From: Bacillota bacterium
GTDB taxonomy: Bacteria > Bacillota > Clostridia > Peptostreptococcales > Anaerovoracaceae
Reading direction: 5' to 3'
Length of the DNA: 17,107 bases
Assembly (NCBI GenBank): GCA_030527065.1
Contig: JAUNBO010000022.1
Location: 1-17,107, forward strand
This document shows, piece by piece, positions 1 to 6,916 of the stretch. Numbering within the stretch: position 1 is the first letter of the stretch; every line of letters begins with the position of its first letter. The position numbers and the translations under genes were made by a program. The notes under the pieces are model-generated. The model saw nothing but the letters and a program-made list of their open reading frames with translations. It was not told the DNA's origin and made no database searches.

Positions 1-641
1 GCATAGACCTGGCCATAGTGACCCATCTCCATCAGGACCATTACGGAGGCATTGCCTCCCTGGCCCGTCTGATGCCGGTGGAGGCACTGGCCCTGTATGA
101 AGGGAACCGGCAGGGGCAGGAGGCGATAACAGAGGAAACGGGGCTTTCCGCCGGGGCTCTTCGCTGGCTGGCGGCGGGGGACCGCATCCGCCTGGACCGG
201 GAGGTGTGGATAGACGTCCTCTGGCCGGAGGCTGCCGGAGAGGATGGGCCGCCCCCGGACCAGGAGGACGAAAACGCCAACAGCCTGCTGCTTCAGGTGA
301 ATTACCGGGGCGTCCGGACGCTGATGACGGCGGATATGGGGAGCGAAGGGGAGGGGGATGTCCTGGAGCTTTACGGCAGCCGGGCCTCTCCGCTGCTGGA
401 AGCTCATATCCTGAAGGTGGGCCATCACGGCTCCCGTTATTCCACCTCCGACGCCTTTCTGGCGGCCGTGGACCCGGGGCTGGCGGTGATACAGGTGGGG
501 AGGAATCATTTCGGCCACCCCCATCCGGAGGTACTTGAAAAGTTGGAGGAAAACGATATAATGGTATATGATACGCTGCAAAACGGGGCGGTGCTGGTCT
601 ATATAGAGGACGGCGGCGCCCGGGTCCGGACCATGCAGTAG
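1..641 (+). CDS. ComEC/Rec2-like metallo-beta-lactamase-fold protein, C-terminal part (5' end outside window)
   Basis: The reading frame is open from the first bases (codons begin at position 3), so the gene starts upstream of the window. The visible ~212 residues are a metallo-beta-lactamase-fold domain. Seen: the metal-binding HxHxDH motif (THLHQDHYGG, positions 18-47), a second cluster around GHHGS (positions 420-434, preceded by ILKVG), and GHPHPEVLE near the end. This arrangement is typical of the C-terminal hydrolase domain of the DNA-uptake channel protein ComEC, where it is thought to degrade the non-transported strand. It also occurs in stand-alone ComEC-like hydrolases. The holA gene directly downstream favours comEC, because comEC-holA neighbours are common in Clostridia (family knowledge). 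Without the membrane domain I cannot decide, so no symbol is given. The canonical first motif (HxHxDH, where many ComEC proteins have HxDxDH) slightly favours a hydrolase that keeps activity. Confidence 0.82.
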   Translation, partial: IDLAIVTHLHQDHYGGIASLARLMPVEALALYEGNRQGQEAITEETGLSAGALRWLAAGDRIRLDREVWIDVLWPEAAGEDGPPPDQEDENANSLLLQVNYRGVRTLMTADMGSEGEGDVLELYGSRASPLLEAHILKVGHHGSRYSTSDAFLAAVDPGLAVIQVGRNHFGHPHPEVLEKLEENDIMVYDTLQNGAVLVYIEDGGARVRTMQ

Positions 642-743
642 GAGCGCCGGCGGCTCCAGGGGCTCCTTTGGGGGAAAGGCCGGAGCGGAGAAAGAAGAAG
701 GACGGAGCCGGGGCCCATGGCCCTGGGTCCGGGGAGGGCCGGC

Positions 744-1799
744 ATGGCTTACAAGGCGAAAAAAACAGAAGCCCACGCCTTTCAGAAAATAGAAAAGGCG
801 CTGAAAGAGGGGACTCTGAAAAGCCCTCTGATTTTTTACGGCCGGGAGCAATATCTGGTGGATTGGGCCGTGGGAGCCATTGAGGAAAAGTATGTATCGC
901 CGGCCTGCAGGGAGCTGGACCTGAGCCGCCCGGAGCCGGAGACCCTGAGCTTTTCCGTCTTGCAGGAGTGCTGCGAGACCCTCCCCCTGTTTTCCGAAAA
1001 GCGGCTGGTGGTGATCTCGCAATTTGCGCCCCTGCGGGGACAGGGAGCCAAGGGGTTTTCCAAAGAGGATGAGGGACAGCTGGCGGAGTACTTTCAAAAG
1101 CTTCCGGAAAGCTGCATCCTGGTGTTCACGGCGGAGCAGGTAGATAAGCGGCTGAAGCTGTACAAGGCCGCCGAGGCTGCCGGGGCGGCTTACGATTTCA
1201 CCGTCCTCAGTGAAGACCTGCTGCGGGGCTTCATCCACAAGCGTCTTCGCAAGGCCGGAAAGACAGCGGCCCCTGCCGTGGTGGAGCAGCTGATGTCCAT
1301 GTCCGGGTATTATGAGAAGGACGGGGACTACACCCTGTACAATCTGGAGAACGACATCAGGAAGGCTGTGGCCCACGCCACCGGGGAGGAATTGCGGCTC
1401 CAGGATGTGGCCGACACCGTTTCCGGCAATCTGGACACAGATGTTTTTGCCCTGGTGGACGCCCTGAGCCGCCATCGGAAGGACGCCGCCTTTCAGAAGC
1501 TTCAGGACCTGCTGCGGTCCGGCGCCAACCACTACCAGCTCCTGGCCCTCATCTGCTCTCAGTTTGAGCTGTTGCTGAAGCTGAAGGAAATGCGGGATGA
1601 GGGCATGTCTCTGGAAACCATCAGGGAAAGGCTGGGGGTCCACGAATTCCGTCTGAGGAAAGCCGCCGGGTTCGGGGACCGCTACACGGCGCCGCAGCTC
1701 CGGCGTATCCTGTGCAGTGCATACGATGTGGACAGGAACATCAAGGACGGGTTTCTGGAGCCTTCCCTGGCCCTGGAGATGTTTGTGGCGGAAATATAG
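744..1799 (+). CDS. holA: DNA polymerase III, delta subunit
   Basis: This is the clamp-loader delta subunit, which opens the beta sliding clamp during replication. Its 351 residues match the usual Firmicutes length (~340). Seen: an N-terminal segment SPLIFYGREQYLVDWAV (residues ~27-43), the delta equivalent of a degenerate P-loop region, then YFQKLPESCILVFTAEQVDKR in the AAA+-like fold. The C-terminal collar domain contains VFALVDALSRHRKDAAF and LLALICSQFELLLKLKEM, both standard delta motifs. Start choice: ATG 744 has GGGGAGGG (731-738) 5 nt upstream. An in-frame ATG at 717 has no good ribosome binding site and lies in a GGGCC/GGCCC hairpin. The gene sits 102 nt after the ComEC-like gene with no convincing terminator between, so cotranscription is likely. 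Confidence 0.93.
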   Translation: MAYKAKKTEAHAFQKIEKALKEGTLKSPLIFYGREQYLVDWAVGAIEEKYVSPACRELDLSRPEPETLSFSVLQECCETLPLFSEKRLVVISQFAPLRGQGAKGFSKEDEGQLAEYFQKLPESCILVFTAEQVDKRLKLYKAAEAAGAAYDFTVLSEDLLRGFIHKRLRKAGKTAAPAVVEQLMSMSGYYEKDGDYTLYNLENDIRKAVAHATGEELRLQDVADTVSGNLDTDVFALVDALSRHRKDAAFQKLQDLLRSGANHYQLLALICSQFELLLKLKEMRDEGMSLETIRERLGVHEFRLRKAAGFGDRYTAPQLRRILCSAYDVDRNIKDGFLEPSLALEMFVAEI

Positions 1800-1816
1800 A
1801 AAGGAACTGTATCTTT

Positions 1817-2704
1817 ATGGGTCTGAGCCCAAAAGCAAAGGCGGACTGCGCCCTCATCATGGTAGCCCTGTTCTGGGGCGTATCCTATCTTCTTATGGAC
1901 GTCAGCCTTGCAGACGTGGAGAGCTTCAATCTGAACGCCCTGCGCTTCCTCATCGCTTTCTTCATCGCAGCGGCTTTTTCTTTCCCAAAGCTCAGGTCCG
2001 TCAATAAAGTGACCCTGAAATACAGCGCTGTCCTGGGAGCCCTTTTTGTCCTGGTCTTTATAGGCGCCACCTATGGCGTTATGTATACCAGCCTGTCCAA
2101 CGCCGGCTTTCTCTGCTGCCTCAGCGTGGTCTTCACTCCCGTCCTTTTGTTTTTTATGGGGAGGAAGCAGGAGCCCCGGGTATGGCTGGTGGTGCTGCTG
2201 GCACTGGCGGGCATCGCCCTTCTGAGCCTGGATCGGGATCTGAGGCCGGCCCTGGGGGACCTGCTCTGCATCTTCTGCGCCATGGCTTACGCGGTGCTTC
2301 TTCTGGTGATGGAAAAAGCCGTCCGGAGGGAAGAGGTGGACGCTTACCAGATAGGCGTGTTCCAGCTGGGCTTTGCCGGCGCATTCAATCTGATTCTCTC
2401 CCTGCTGCTGGAGGAAACGCACCTGCCTTCGGACGGGAAGACCTGGGCGGCGGTCCTCTTTCTTGCCGTCTTCTGCACCGGCGTGGCCTATGTGATCCAG
2501 GCCCTGGCCCAGCAATACACCAGCGCCACCAGCGTGGGAGTGATCTTTTGCCTGGAGCCGGTCTTTGCAGGGGTAGTGGCCTATGTCTGGGCGGACGAGG
2601 TGCTGCTGCCCCGGGCCTACCTCGGCGCAGTGCTGCTGATCCTGAGCATCCTTCTGATGGAAGTGGATCTGGAGAAGCTCTTTCCGAAAAGAAAAAAGTG
2701 TTGA
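1817..2704 (+). CDS. EamA/DMT-superfamily permease (RhaT/RarD-like exporter)
   Basis: This is an integral membrane carrier of 295 residues, the normal size for a ten-helix drug/metabolite transporter. Seen: two homologous halves, each starting with a helix containing the typical motif (MVALFWGVSYLLMD at the N-terminus; ALGDLLCIFCAMAYAVLLLV at the start of the second half). Near the end is SATSVGVIFCLEPVFAGVVAYVWADE, a close match to the EamA family signature around Glu-Pro. The substrate cannot be inferred; the family exports amino acids, nucleobases and other metabolites. Start: ATG 1817 is preceded by GAAAGGAA (1799-1806). The reading frame extends upstream to 1712 but only inside holA, so that longer form is unlikely. 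It follows holA by 17 nt and probably rides on its transcript. Its stop codon lies inside the -35 box of the next promoter. Confidence 0.87.
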   Translation: MGLSPKAKADCALIMVALFWGVSYLLMDVSLADVESFNLNALRFLIAFFIAAAFSFPKLRSVNKVTLKYSAVLGALFVLVFIGATYGVMYTSLSNAGFLCCLSVVFTPVLLFFMGRKQEPRVWLVVLLALAGIALLSLDRDLRPALGDLLCIFCAMAYAVLLLVMEKAVRREEVDAYQIGVFQLGFAGAFNLILSLLLEETHLPSDGKTWAAVLFLAVFCTGVAYVIQALAQQYTSATSVGVIFCLEPVFAGVVAYVWADEVLLPRAYLGAVLLILSILLMEVDLEKLFPKRKKC

Positions 2705-2730
2705 CAGTGTACTAATTCATATAGTACACT
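2701..2730 (+). promoter_or_regulatory. Promoter of the ytr-like gntR-ABC operon
   Basis: A consensus -35 box TTGACA (2701-2706) is separated by 18 nt from TACACT (2725-2730), a -10 box matching four of six positions including the conserved T, A and final T. The -35 overlaps the stop codon of the upstream permease gene (TGA 2702-2704). A start of transcription near 2737 would leave a ~93-nt leader containing two short hairpins (CGGAGG/CCTCCG, 2775-2790; GCTCC/GGAGC, 2792-2807). The promoter is covered by the palindrome listed separately. Confidence 0.72.
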
Positions 2731-2732
2731 GT
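2704..2732. promoter_or_regulatory. Operator palindrome for the GntR/YtrA repressor
   Basis: A perfect 11-bp inverted repeat, ACAGTGTACTA (2704-2714) and TAGTACACTGT (2722-2732), has a 7-nt centre. It spans from the end of the -35 box through the -10 box, so a bound dimer would block RNA polymerase. YtrA-subfamily GntR proteins typically bind palindromes with GTGTA/TACAC half-sites in front of their own operon (family knowledge). The cognate regulator gene begins 98 nt downstream. Autoregulation is an inference from this geometry. Confidence 0.78.
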
Positions 2733-2829
2733 GAGCGAGAAGAAAAGAATTTCGCCCAGGGGCGGCCGGGACGGCGGAGGAATCCCTCCGGGCTCCGGGC
2801 CGGGAGCGGAAGGAAGGGGTATCTCATAG

Positions 2830-3210
2830 ATGTTCCGCATTGATCTGAAAAGCCGTAAATCCATTTACGAGCAGGTCGTGGACAACGTAAAAGAACTCAT
2901 CATCACCGGCGTTCTGCAGACGGAGGCCCGGCTTCCGTCTGTCAGGGAGCTGGCGTCCTCGCTGACCATCAATCCAAACACAGTCCAGAAAGCGTACCGG
3001 GAGCTGGAACGGCAGGGGTATATTTACACCGCCGCCGGCCTGGGGAGCTTTGTCGCCGCACCGGCGTTCAGGAAACCGGATGAAGAAAAAATCCGGGAAA
3101 CCCTGGAGGGCCTGAAGGCCGGCGTCCGGGAGCTGCGGTATCTGGGAGTGCCGGAGCAGAGGGTCAGGGACACGGTGGAAGAAGCGCTGAAAGGGGGAGA
3201 GGACAGATGA
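2830..3210 (+). CDS. GntR-family transcriptional regulator, YtrA subfamily
   Basis: This short (126-residue) DNA-binding repressor has a winged helix-turn-helix at residues ~10-75. Recognisable sequence includes SIYEQVVDNVKELIITGVL and RLPSVRELASSLTINPNTVQKAYRELERQGYIYT, a classic GntR pattern. The C-terminal part is only ~50 residues and predicted helical, with no ligand-binding FadR or UTRA domain. This size and layout is diagnostic of the YtrA subfamily, which controls adjacent ABC transporters and in Bacillus responds to cell-wall-targeting peptides (family knowledge). The start ATG 2830 follows AGGAAGGGG (2811-2819) by 10 nt. The stop overlaps the ATG of the ABC ATPase (ATGA, 3207-3210), implying translational coupling. 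It probably represses its own operon through the palindrome at 2704-2732. Confidence 0.93.
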   Translation: MFRIDLKSRKSIYEQVVDNVKELIITGVLQTEARLPSVRELASSLTINPNTVQKAYRELERQGYIYTAAGLGSFVAAPAFRKPDEEKIRETLEGLKAGVRELRYLGVPEQRVRDTVEEALKGGEDR

Positions 3211-4106
3211 TCCGGATGGAAAATGTGGATAAGGCTTTCGGAGATTTTATGGCCTTGTCCAATCTGAGCATCAACATCAAGAAGGGCTCCATCTATGGCC
3301 TGGTGGGGATCAACGGCTCCGGAAAGACCACCATCATCAAGCTGGCCACCGGGGTGTGGAGGCCGGACTGCGGGGAGATCCTGGTGGACGGTCAGCCGGT
3401 CTATGAGAATGAGGCCGTAAAAAAGCGCATAGGCTACATTCCCGACGACCTCTATTTCTTCGCCACATATAATCTGAAGGAATCCGCCCGGTTCTACCGC
3501 TCGGTCTACCCGGAATGGGATCAGGACCGTTACCGGCAGATGGTGGAGCAGTTCGGCCTGCAGGAGAGACAGAAGCTTTCCCGCTTTTCCAAGGGAATGC
3601 AGAAGCAGGCGGCTTTTCTGCTGACCATGTGCTGCCGGCCGGAGCATCTGGTCCTGGATGAGCCCATAGACGGGCTGGACCCCATAGTGCGGAAGCTGGT
3701 ATGGAAATACGTGGTCCAGGATGTGGCGGAACGTGGGATGACAGTGCTGGTGTCCTCCCACAATCTGAGGGAGATGGAGGGCATCTGCGACTCCATAGGG
3801 ATCCTTTCCCACGGGCATATGCGCCTGGAAAGGGAGCTGGATGAGCTGAAGGCCGACATCCACAAGGTCCAGGTGGCCTACCGGCAGCGGCCGGAGCAGC
3901 CCCTTTACGAAGAGTTGAACGTGAAGCACCGGGAGACCCGGGGCAGCGTGGACCTGCTCATCGTCCGGGAACCCCGGGAGCGGGTGGAACGGATCATCGG
4001 GCAATATGAGCCGGTGATCTTCGACCTGCTGCCTCTTTCTCTGGAAGAGATATTTATTTACGAGCTGGGAGGTGAGGATTATGACGTCAAAGACATCCTG
4101 GTTTAG
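3207..4106 (+). CDS. ABC transporter ATP-binding protein (YtrB-like)
   Basis: This cytoplasmic ATPase of 299 residues should power the permease encoded next. Seen: Walker A GINGSGKTT (residues 34-42), a degenerate signature motif FSKGMQKQ (127-134) in place of LSGGQ, Walker B LVLDEP (148-153), D-loop GLDP (156-159) and H-loop His185. The motif YIPDD sits where the Q-loop is expected; a missing glutamine there and the FSKGM signature are both common in YtrB/EcsA-like ATPases that work with ABC-2 type permeases. Residues ~205-299 form a C-terminal extension with no clear motif. The start ATG overlaps the gntR stop. An alternative in-frame ATG at 3216 would give a protein three residues shorter. 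The 3' end overlaps the permease start by 26 nt, so all three genes are coupled. The substrate is unknown. Confidence 0.93.
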   Translation: MIRMENVDKAFGDFMALSNLSINIKKGSIYGLVGINGSGKTTIIKLATGVWRPDCGEILVDGQPVYENEAVKKRIGYIPDDLYFFATYNLKESARFYRSVYPEWDQDRYRQMVEQFGLQERQKLSRFSKGMQKQAAFLLTMCCRPEHLVLDEPIDGLDPIVRKLVWKYVVQDVAERGMTVLVSSHNLREMEGICDSIGILSHGHMRLERELDELKADIHKVQVAYRQRPEQPLYEELNVKHRETRGSVDLLIVREPRERVERIIGQYEPVIFDLLPLSLEEIFIYELGGEDYDVKDILV

Positions 4107-6258
4107 CGTATCCGGCTCCATCCTCCGGGAGAATTTCAGGCGCTTCTGGGCCATTCCCGTCCTGGCTTTTCTGGTCTATTTCCTGGCGGGGGTGTTTCCG
4201 ATCCTGGTGAACTACCGGCAGCTGGAGACCAGAAGCTATTGGATCTCCGCCCTTCTGGGGAATGACAATTTCTTCTTTATGGCGGCTCACCTGTTCTTCC
4301 CGGTCATATCGGCGGTGGTGCTCTTCCGCTTTTTGCAGGGAGCCAGCTCCGTGGCCATGCTCCATTCCATGCCCTTTACCCGGCAGAGGCTGTTCAACAG
4401 CAACTTCCTCTCCGGGCTCATCATGCTTCTGGGGCCCATCCTTCTGGTGGCCCTTATCCTGCTCGCCATCAGCAAGCCGGTGTATGACGGGAGCGCCCTT
4501 TACGGGGGAGCGGCCTTCGCAGAGAATGTATTTTCCTCCGCCGCCATCCTGAGCTGGCTGGGAGAATCGGCCATCATCCTGGGAGTGGTCTTTGCCGTGG
4601 CGGTCTTTGCCGGCGTGGTCACAGGCAACGTGCTGATGCATTTCCTTTTCGGCCTGGGCTTTAATTTCCTGCTGCCGGGGCTCTATTCCGTCCTCACCTG
4701 GTATTGCGGGGAGTATCTCTTCGGCTTCATCAGCCGGGGGCCCTGGGCGGAGCTGGGAAGGAGCATTTCGCCTTATATCAACGGACTCAGCGATGAGCAC
4801 TTCTCTCTGGCGGCCATCCTGTGGTATGTGTTCGCCTTTGCCGCCCTGATAGTGGTTTCCTCTCTCCTTTACCGCCGGCGGAAGCTGGAGCGGGTGGGGG
4901 ATCCCTTTACCTTCAACTTCCTGGAGCCCGTCATCGCATGCCTCATCGCCTATCTGCTCATGACCCTGCTGGGATACTACTTCGGGGAATTGACAGACGA
5001 TGGCCAGTATGTCTGGGCAGGCTATGGCCTGGGAGCGGTCCTGGGCTTTCTCATAGGGCAGATGATAGTGAAAAAGAGCTTCCGGGTCTTTCACCGGGCC
5101 ACGCTTAAGGGCTTTTGCATCTATGCCCTCATCGCACTGGTCTTTTTCGCCTTCATGCTCCTGGACCTGACGGCCTTTGAAAAGCGGGTGCCGGAGCTGG
5201 CGCGGGTGGAGAGCGCGACCCTGGAAAGCAGCTGGCTGGATCATTCCGGCGTAAGGACCGAAGACGGGGAAGGAGGGCTTCGCCAGCCGGAAAACCTGGC
5301 TGCGGCGGTGGCCTTCCATCAGAGCGTGGTGGAAAACCGGCAGGAGCTGAAGGCATTGGAAGAAGAGACCCGGCTGTTGCTGGTCTATGTGGAGCTCAGC
5401 GAGAGCCTGGGGAGCGACTGGGGCTTTTACCGGAGCTGGCGGCTGCCCTATCCCTTTGTGAGAGACAGCGAAGCGCTGAAAACCATTGCGGAGTCTCAGG
5501 AATTCAAAGGCCGGCTGCAGATATCGGGAGAGGGCCTGGAAGGGTTCGGCCTGGATTACGCCTCTCTGTACAATGAACAAACCGGCTACGGGGCGGTGGA
5601 CATTTACGGAGAAGAAGCTCTGGCGGAGCTGGTGGACTGCATCATACGGGACCATGAGGAGAGGACCTTTGAAGACATGATGAGCTTGTCACTCCCCCTG
5701 TGCGCCCTGGACATTGTGTATTCTTATAAGTCCGAAATGGCTTCGGAGGGGACCGTGAGAAGCAGCCATTATGTTCAGGTGACCGAAGGCAGCGTCCACA
5801 CCATCGCCTGGCTGGAGGAAAACGGCTACGGACGGTACCTGGGCACGGACCCGGCCAGCGTCTTCTATGCCACGGTATCGGAGGTAAAAGACGGCGTCGC
5901 CAGCTATGAAGAGGTCTATGACGATCTGTTCCTGTACGAGGGGGATTACGCCTATACGAAGGCTGCCGAACCGGCGCCGTGGACCGAAGAAGGGAATTCC
6001 GCTTCCCCGGTGGCGCCGGAACCGGAAGAGGGCCTCCTGGTGGTCACCGATACGGAAGAGATAGCAGCCCTTCTGGAAATGGCGGAGAGCGAAAGCATAG
6101 ACCGGGAGAATTATTACTATGTGCATCTGGTAATGGCGCCCTTTGCCGAAGAAACGGAGGAGGGGCAGGCCGGGCTTCTGGCCGGCGAGACTCTGAACCT
6201 CTATTTCCACCTCAACGAGGACAGGGTCCCCGATTTTGTGACGGAATATTTTCAATAG
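4081..6258 (+). CDS. Large ABC-2 type permease with C-terminal extracytoplasmic domain
   Basis: This membrane partner of the ABC ATPase has 725 residues. About nine hydrophobic segments can be placed near residues 24-44, 64-86, 111-131, 158-181, 186-208, 241-264, 282-302, 312-331 and 343-363. After the first two comes LHSMPFTRQRLF (94-105), a loop motif typical of YtrC/BcrB-like ABC-2 permeases. From ~365 to 725 the chain is soluble and acidic, without recognisable catalytic motifs. With nine helices and a cytoplasmic N-terminus this tail should face outside the membrane. Start: ATG 4081 has an excellent ribosome site, GGGAGGTGAGG (4067-4077); the GTG at 4072 lies within that site and is rejected. 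The gene overlaps the ATPase gene by 26 nt and ends the operon. The tail may recognise an envelope-targeting molecule or substrate, but that is conjecture. Confidence 0.88.
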   Translation: MTSKTSWFSVSGSILRENFRRFWAIPVLAFLVYFLAGVFPILVNYRQLETRSYWISALLGNDNFFFMAAHLFFPVISAVVLFRFLQGASSVAMLHSMPFTRQRLFNSNFLSGLIMLLGPILLVALILLAISKPVYDGSALYGGAAFAENVFSSAAILSWLGESAIILGVVFAVAVFAGVVTGNVLMHFLFGLGFNFLLPGLYSVLTWYCGEYLFGFISRGPWAELGRSISPYINGLSDEHFSLAAILWYVFAFAALIVVSSLLYRRRKLERVGDPFTFNFLEPVIACLIAYLLMTLLGYYFGELTDDGQYVWAGYGLGAVLGFLIGQMIVKKSFRVFHRATLKGFCIYALIALVFFAFMLLDLTAFEKRVPELARVESATLESSWLDHSGVRTEDGEGGLRQPENLAAAVAFHQSVVENRQELKALEEETRLLLVYVELSESLGSDWGFYRSWRLPYPFVRDSEALKTIAESQEFKGRLQISGEGLEGFGLDYASLYNEQTGYGAVDIYGEEALAELVDCIIRDHEERTFEDMMSLSLPLCALDIVYSYKSEMASEGTVRSSHYVQVTEGSVHTIAWLEENGYGRYLGTDPASVFYATVSEVKDGVASYEEVYDDLFLYEGDYAYTKAAEPAPWTEEGNSASPVAPEPEEGLLVVTDTEEIAALLEMAESESIDRENYYYVHLVMAPFAEETEEGQAGLLAGETLNLYFHLNEDRVPDFVTEYFQ

Positions 6259-6384
6259 ACGGGTTCGGCAGGGGCTGCCGGAAAGAGCCGGGGCACAAAG
6301 GCCGGTGAGGACGCCGGGGAATCAAATGCCGGTGGGAATGCCGGAGCTTTCCCGGGACAGAGGAAAAGAAAAGGAAAAGAAAAA
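6259..6384 (+). repeat. Spacer with a degenerate GCCGG repeat
   Basis: This gene-free spacer after the permease carries six copies of GCCGG at 6277, 6287, 6301, 6313, 6328 and 6340, i.e. at intervals of 10-15 nt. A purine-rich run of A and G follows (6360-6384). No ribosome site or coding frame of note is present. The spacing is irregular, so this is at best a decayed short repeat. Confidence 0.35.
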
Positions 6385-6408
6385 GGCTGCGGCGTTTCTG
6401 CCGCAGCC
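6385..6408 (-). terminator. Rho-independent terminator for the minus-strand small membrane-protein gene
   Basis: A 9-bp perfect stem, GGCTGCGGC (6385-6393) with GCCGCAGCC (6400-6408), closes a 6-nt loop. Read on the minus strand it is followed by TTTTTCTTTTCC, a good U-tract, so it should end transcription coming from the gene whose stop codon is at 6464-6466. On the plus strand the bases after it (CGTCTTCTAT) make a poor tract. Confidence 0.78.
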
Positions 6409-6422
6409 CGTCTTCTATGCCG

Positions 6423-6465
6423 CTGCCGGTCCCTGAGGAGAGAGCAAAGGGAGCCGGCAGTTTTT
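6423..6465 (+). terminator. Rho-independent terminator 1 of the gntR-ABC operon
   Basis: Arm CTGCCGGTCCCT (6423-6434) pairs with AGGGAGCCGGCAG (6448-6460), leaving one bulged G and a 13-nt loop, followed directly by TTTTT (6461-6465). It lies 165 nt after the permease stop and is correctly oriented to end that operon. Confidence 0.85.
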
Positions 6466-6739
6466 ATGCCGCTTGCCGGTCCCGGAGAAGAGAGTCGGAA
6501 GGATCGGCGGGTTTTTTGCTTTCGGACGAAGGCGTCCGGGGCGCGGGCAGATCCAGTTCAAAGCAGATGATCAGGGTGGCGCCGCCGCAGGCCGCAGCCA
6601 CAAGCACGGCTCCCCAGAGGAACGGCGTCCCGCCGCCGGCTGCGCCGATGAGGAAGACCAGGCCGCAGAGAGCGGATAACAGGAGCATCTGCAGCAGGAT
6701 CATACCAAGGAACCATCTTTCCATTTTTTTATCAGTCAT
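6464..6739 (-). CDS. Small two-helix membrane protein of unknown function
   Basis: I do not recognise this 91-residue protein. Support for it being real: ATG 6739 has AAGGAGG (6748-6754 on the plus strand) 8 nt upstream, a plausible promoter lies further up (6789-6817), and a good terminator follows (6385-6408). Seen: a charged N-terminus (MTDKKMERW), hydrophobic helices at residues ~10-32 and ~40-60, then a hydrophilic proline/serine-rich tail of ~30 residues ending in RDRQAA. With both ends charged and two helices, both termini probably face the same side. The reading frame can be extended upstream to 6841, but that part lacks a ribosome site and overlaps promoter sequence. The C-terminal tail is written over the duplicated terminator, so its sequence may be shaped by that hairpin. 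Divergent from the LysR gene, which may regulate it. Confidence 0.72.
   Translation of the reverse strand: MTDKKMERWFLGMILLQMLLLSALCGLVFLIGAAGGGTPFLWGAVLVAAACGGATLIICFELDLPAPRTPSSESKKPADPSDSLLRDRQAA
6472..6517 (+). terminator. Rho-independent terminator 2, overlapping the convergent gene's 3' end
   Basis: Arm CTTGCCGGTCC (6472-6482) pairs with GGATCGGCGGG (6501-6511), including three G-U pairs, and is followed by TTTTTT (6512-6517). It is a duplicated copy of terminator 1. It lies wholly inside the last codons of the minus-strand gene 6464-6739, so the same DNA serves as terminator on one strand and coding sequence on the other. Confidence 0.72.
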
Positions 6740-6788
6740 TGCGAAGACCTCCTTTCTGACGGGAAAACGCTTTTCTTTTTCTATCTGC

Positions 6789-6817
6789 ATTCTACTTGAC
6801 AAGAAGGCATTAGTAAA
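6789..6817 (-). promoter_or_regulatory. Promoter of the small membrane-protein gene
   Basis: On the minus strand, TTTACT (plus 6812-6817) and TAGAAT (plus 6789-6794) are spaced exactly 17 nt. The -10 matches five of six consensus positions and the -35 four of six. It leads to the ribosome site at 6748-6754 after a leader of about 30 nt. Confidence 0.6.
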
Positions 6818-6825
6818 GCGATAAT
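6796..6825 (+). promoter_or_regulatory. Promoter of the LysR-type regulator gene
   Basis: A consensus TTGACA (6796-6801) and GATAAT (6820-6825) have an 18-nt spacer. It overlaps the divergent promoter at 6789-6817 almost completely, so polymerase can probably occupy only one at a time. Confidence 0.65.
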
Positions 6826-6838
6826 AATTAATACAAAG

Positions 6839-6855
6839 CATTACGATTTGTAATG
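6839..6855. promoter_or_regulatory. Putative LysR operator (T-N11-A palindrome)
   Basis: CATTAC (6839-6844) and GTAATG (6850-6855) form a perfect 6-bp inverted repeat around 5 nt. It contains the T-N11-A signature (6841 and 6853) of LysR-family binding boxes. It sits just downstream of the expected transcription start (~6832) of the LysR gene and upstream of the divergent promoter. This fits autorepression and divergent control, which is inference. Confidence 0.6.
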
Positions 6856-6916
6856 GAAGAAGAACGGCTTAGGCCGGTTGCCGGACAGGGGCTTTTGGAG
6901 CAAAGGAGAAAATGAA

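Larger units (their letters stand above)
6417..6517 (+). repeat. Tandem imperfect duplication of a ~50-bp terminator unit
   Basis: Copy 1 (6417-6465) and copy 2 (6466-6517) are adjacent and align from ATGCCGC-TGCCGGTCCC through GAGAGAG to a G-rich arm and a T-run. Each copy is itself a plus-strand hairpin terminator (listed separately). The two differ by point changes and a few small indels. Confidence 0.7.

Noticed and set aside
717..743. Upstream ATG for holA
   Set aside because: It lacks a ribosome site and lies within a GGGCC/GGCCC hairpin; ATG 744 has GGGGAGGG at good spacing.
2775..2807. Riboswitch or attenuator in the gntR leader
   Set aside because: There are only two short GC hairpins with no U-tract and no known aptamer motif.
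4087..5655. A 522-codon minus-strand frame opposite the permease
   Set aside because: It is a mirror of the hydrophobic permease codons, giving a Gln/His/Asp-rich chain with no recognisable fold.
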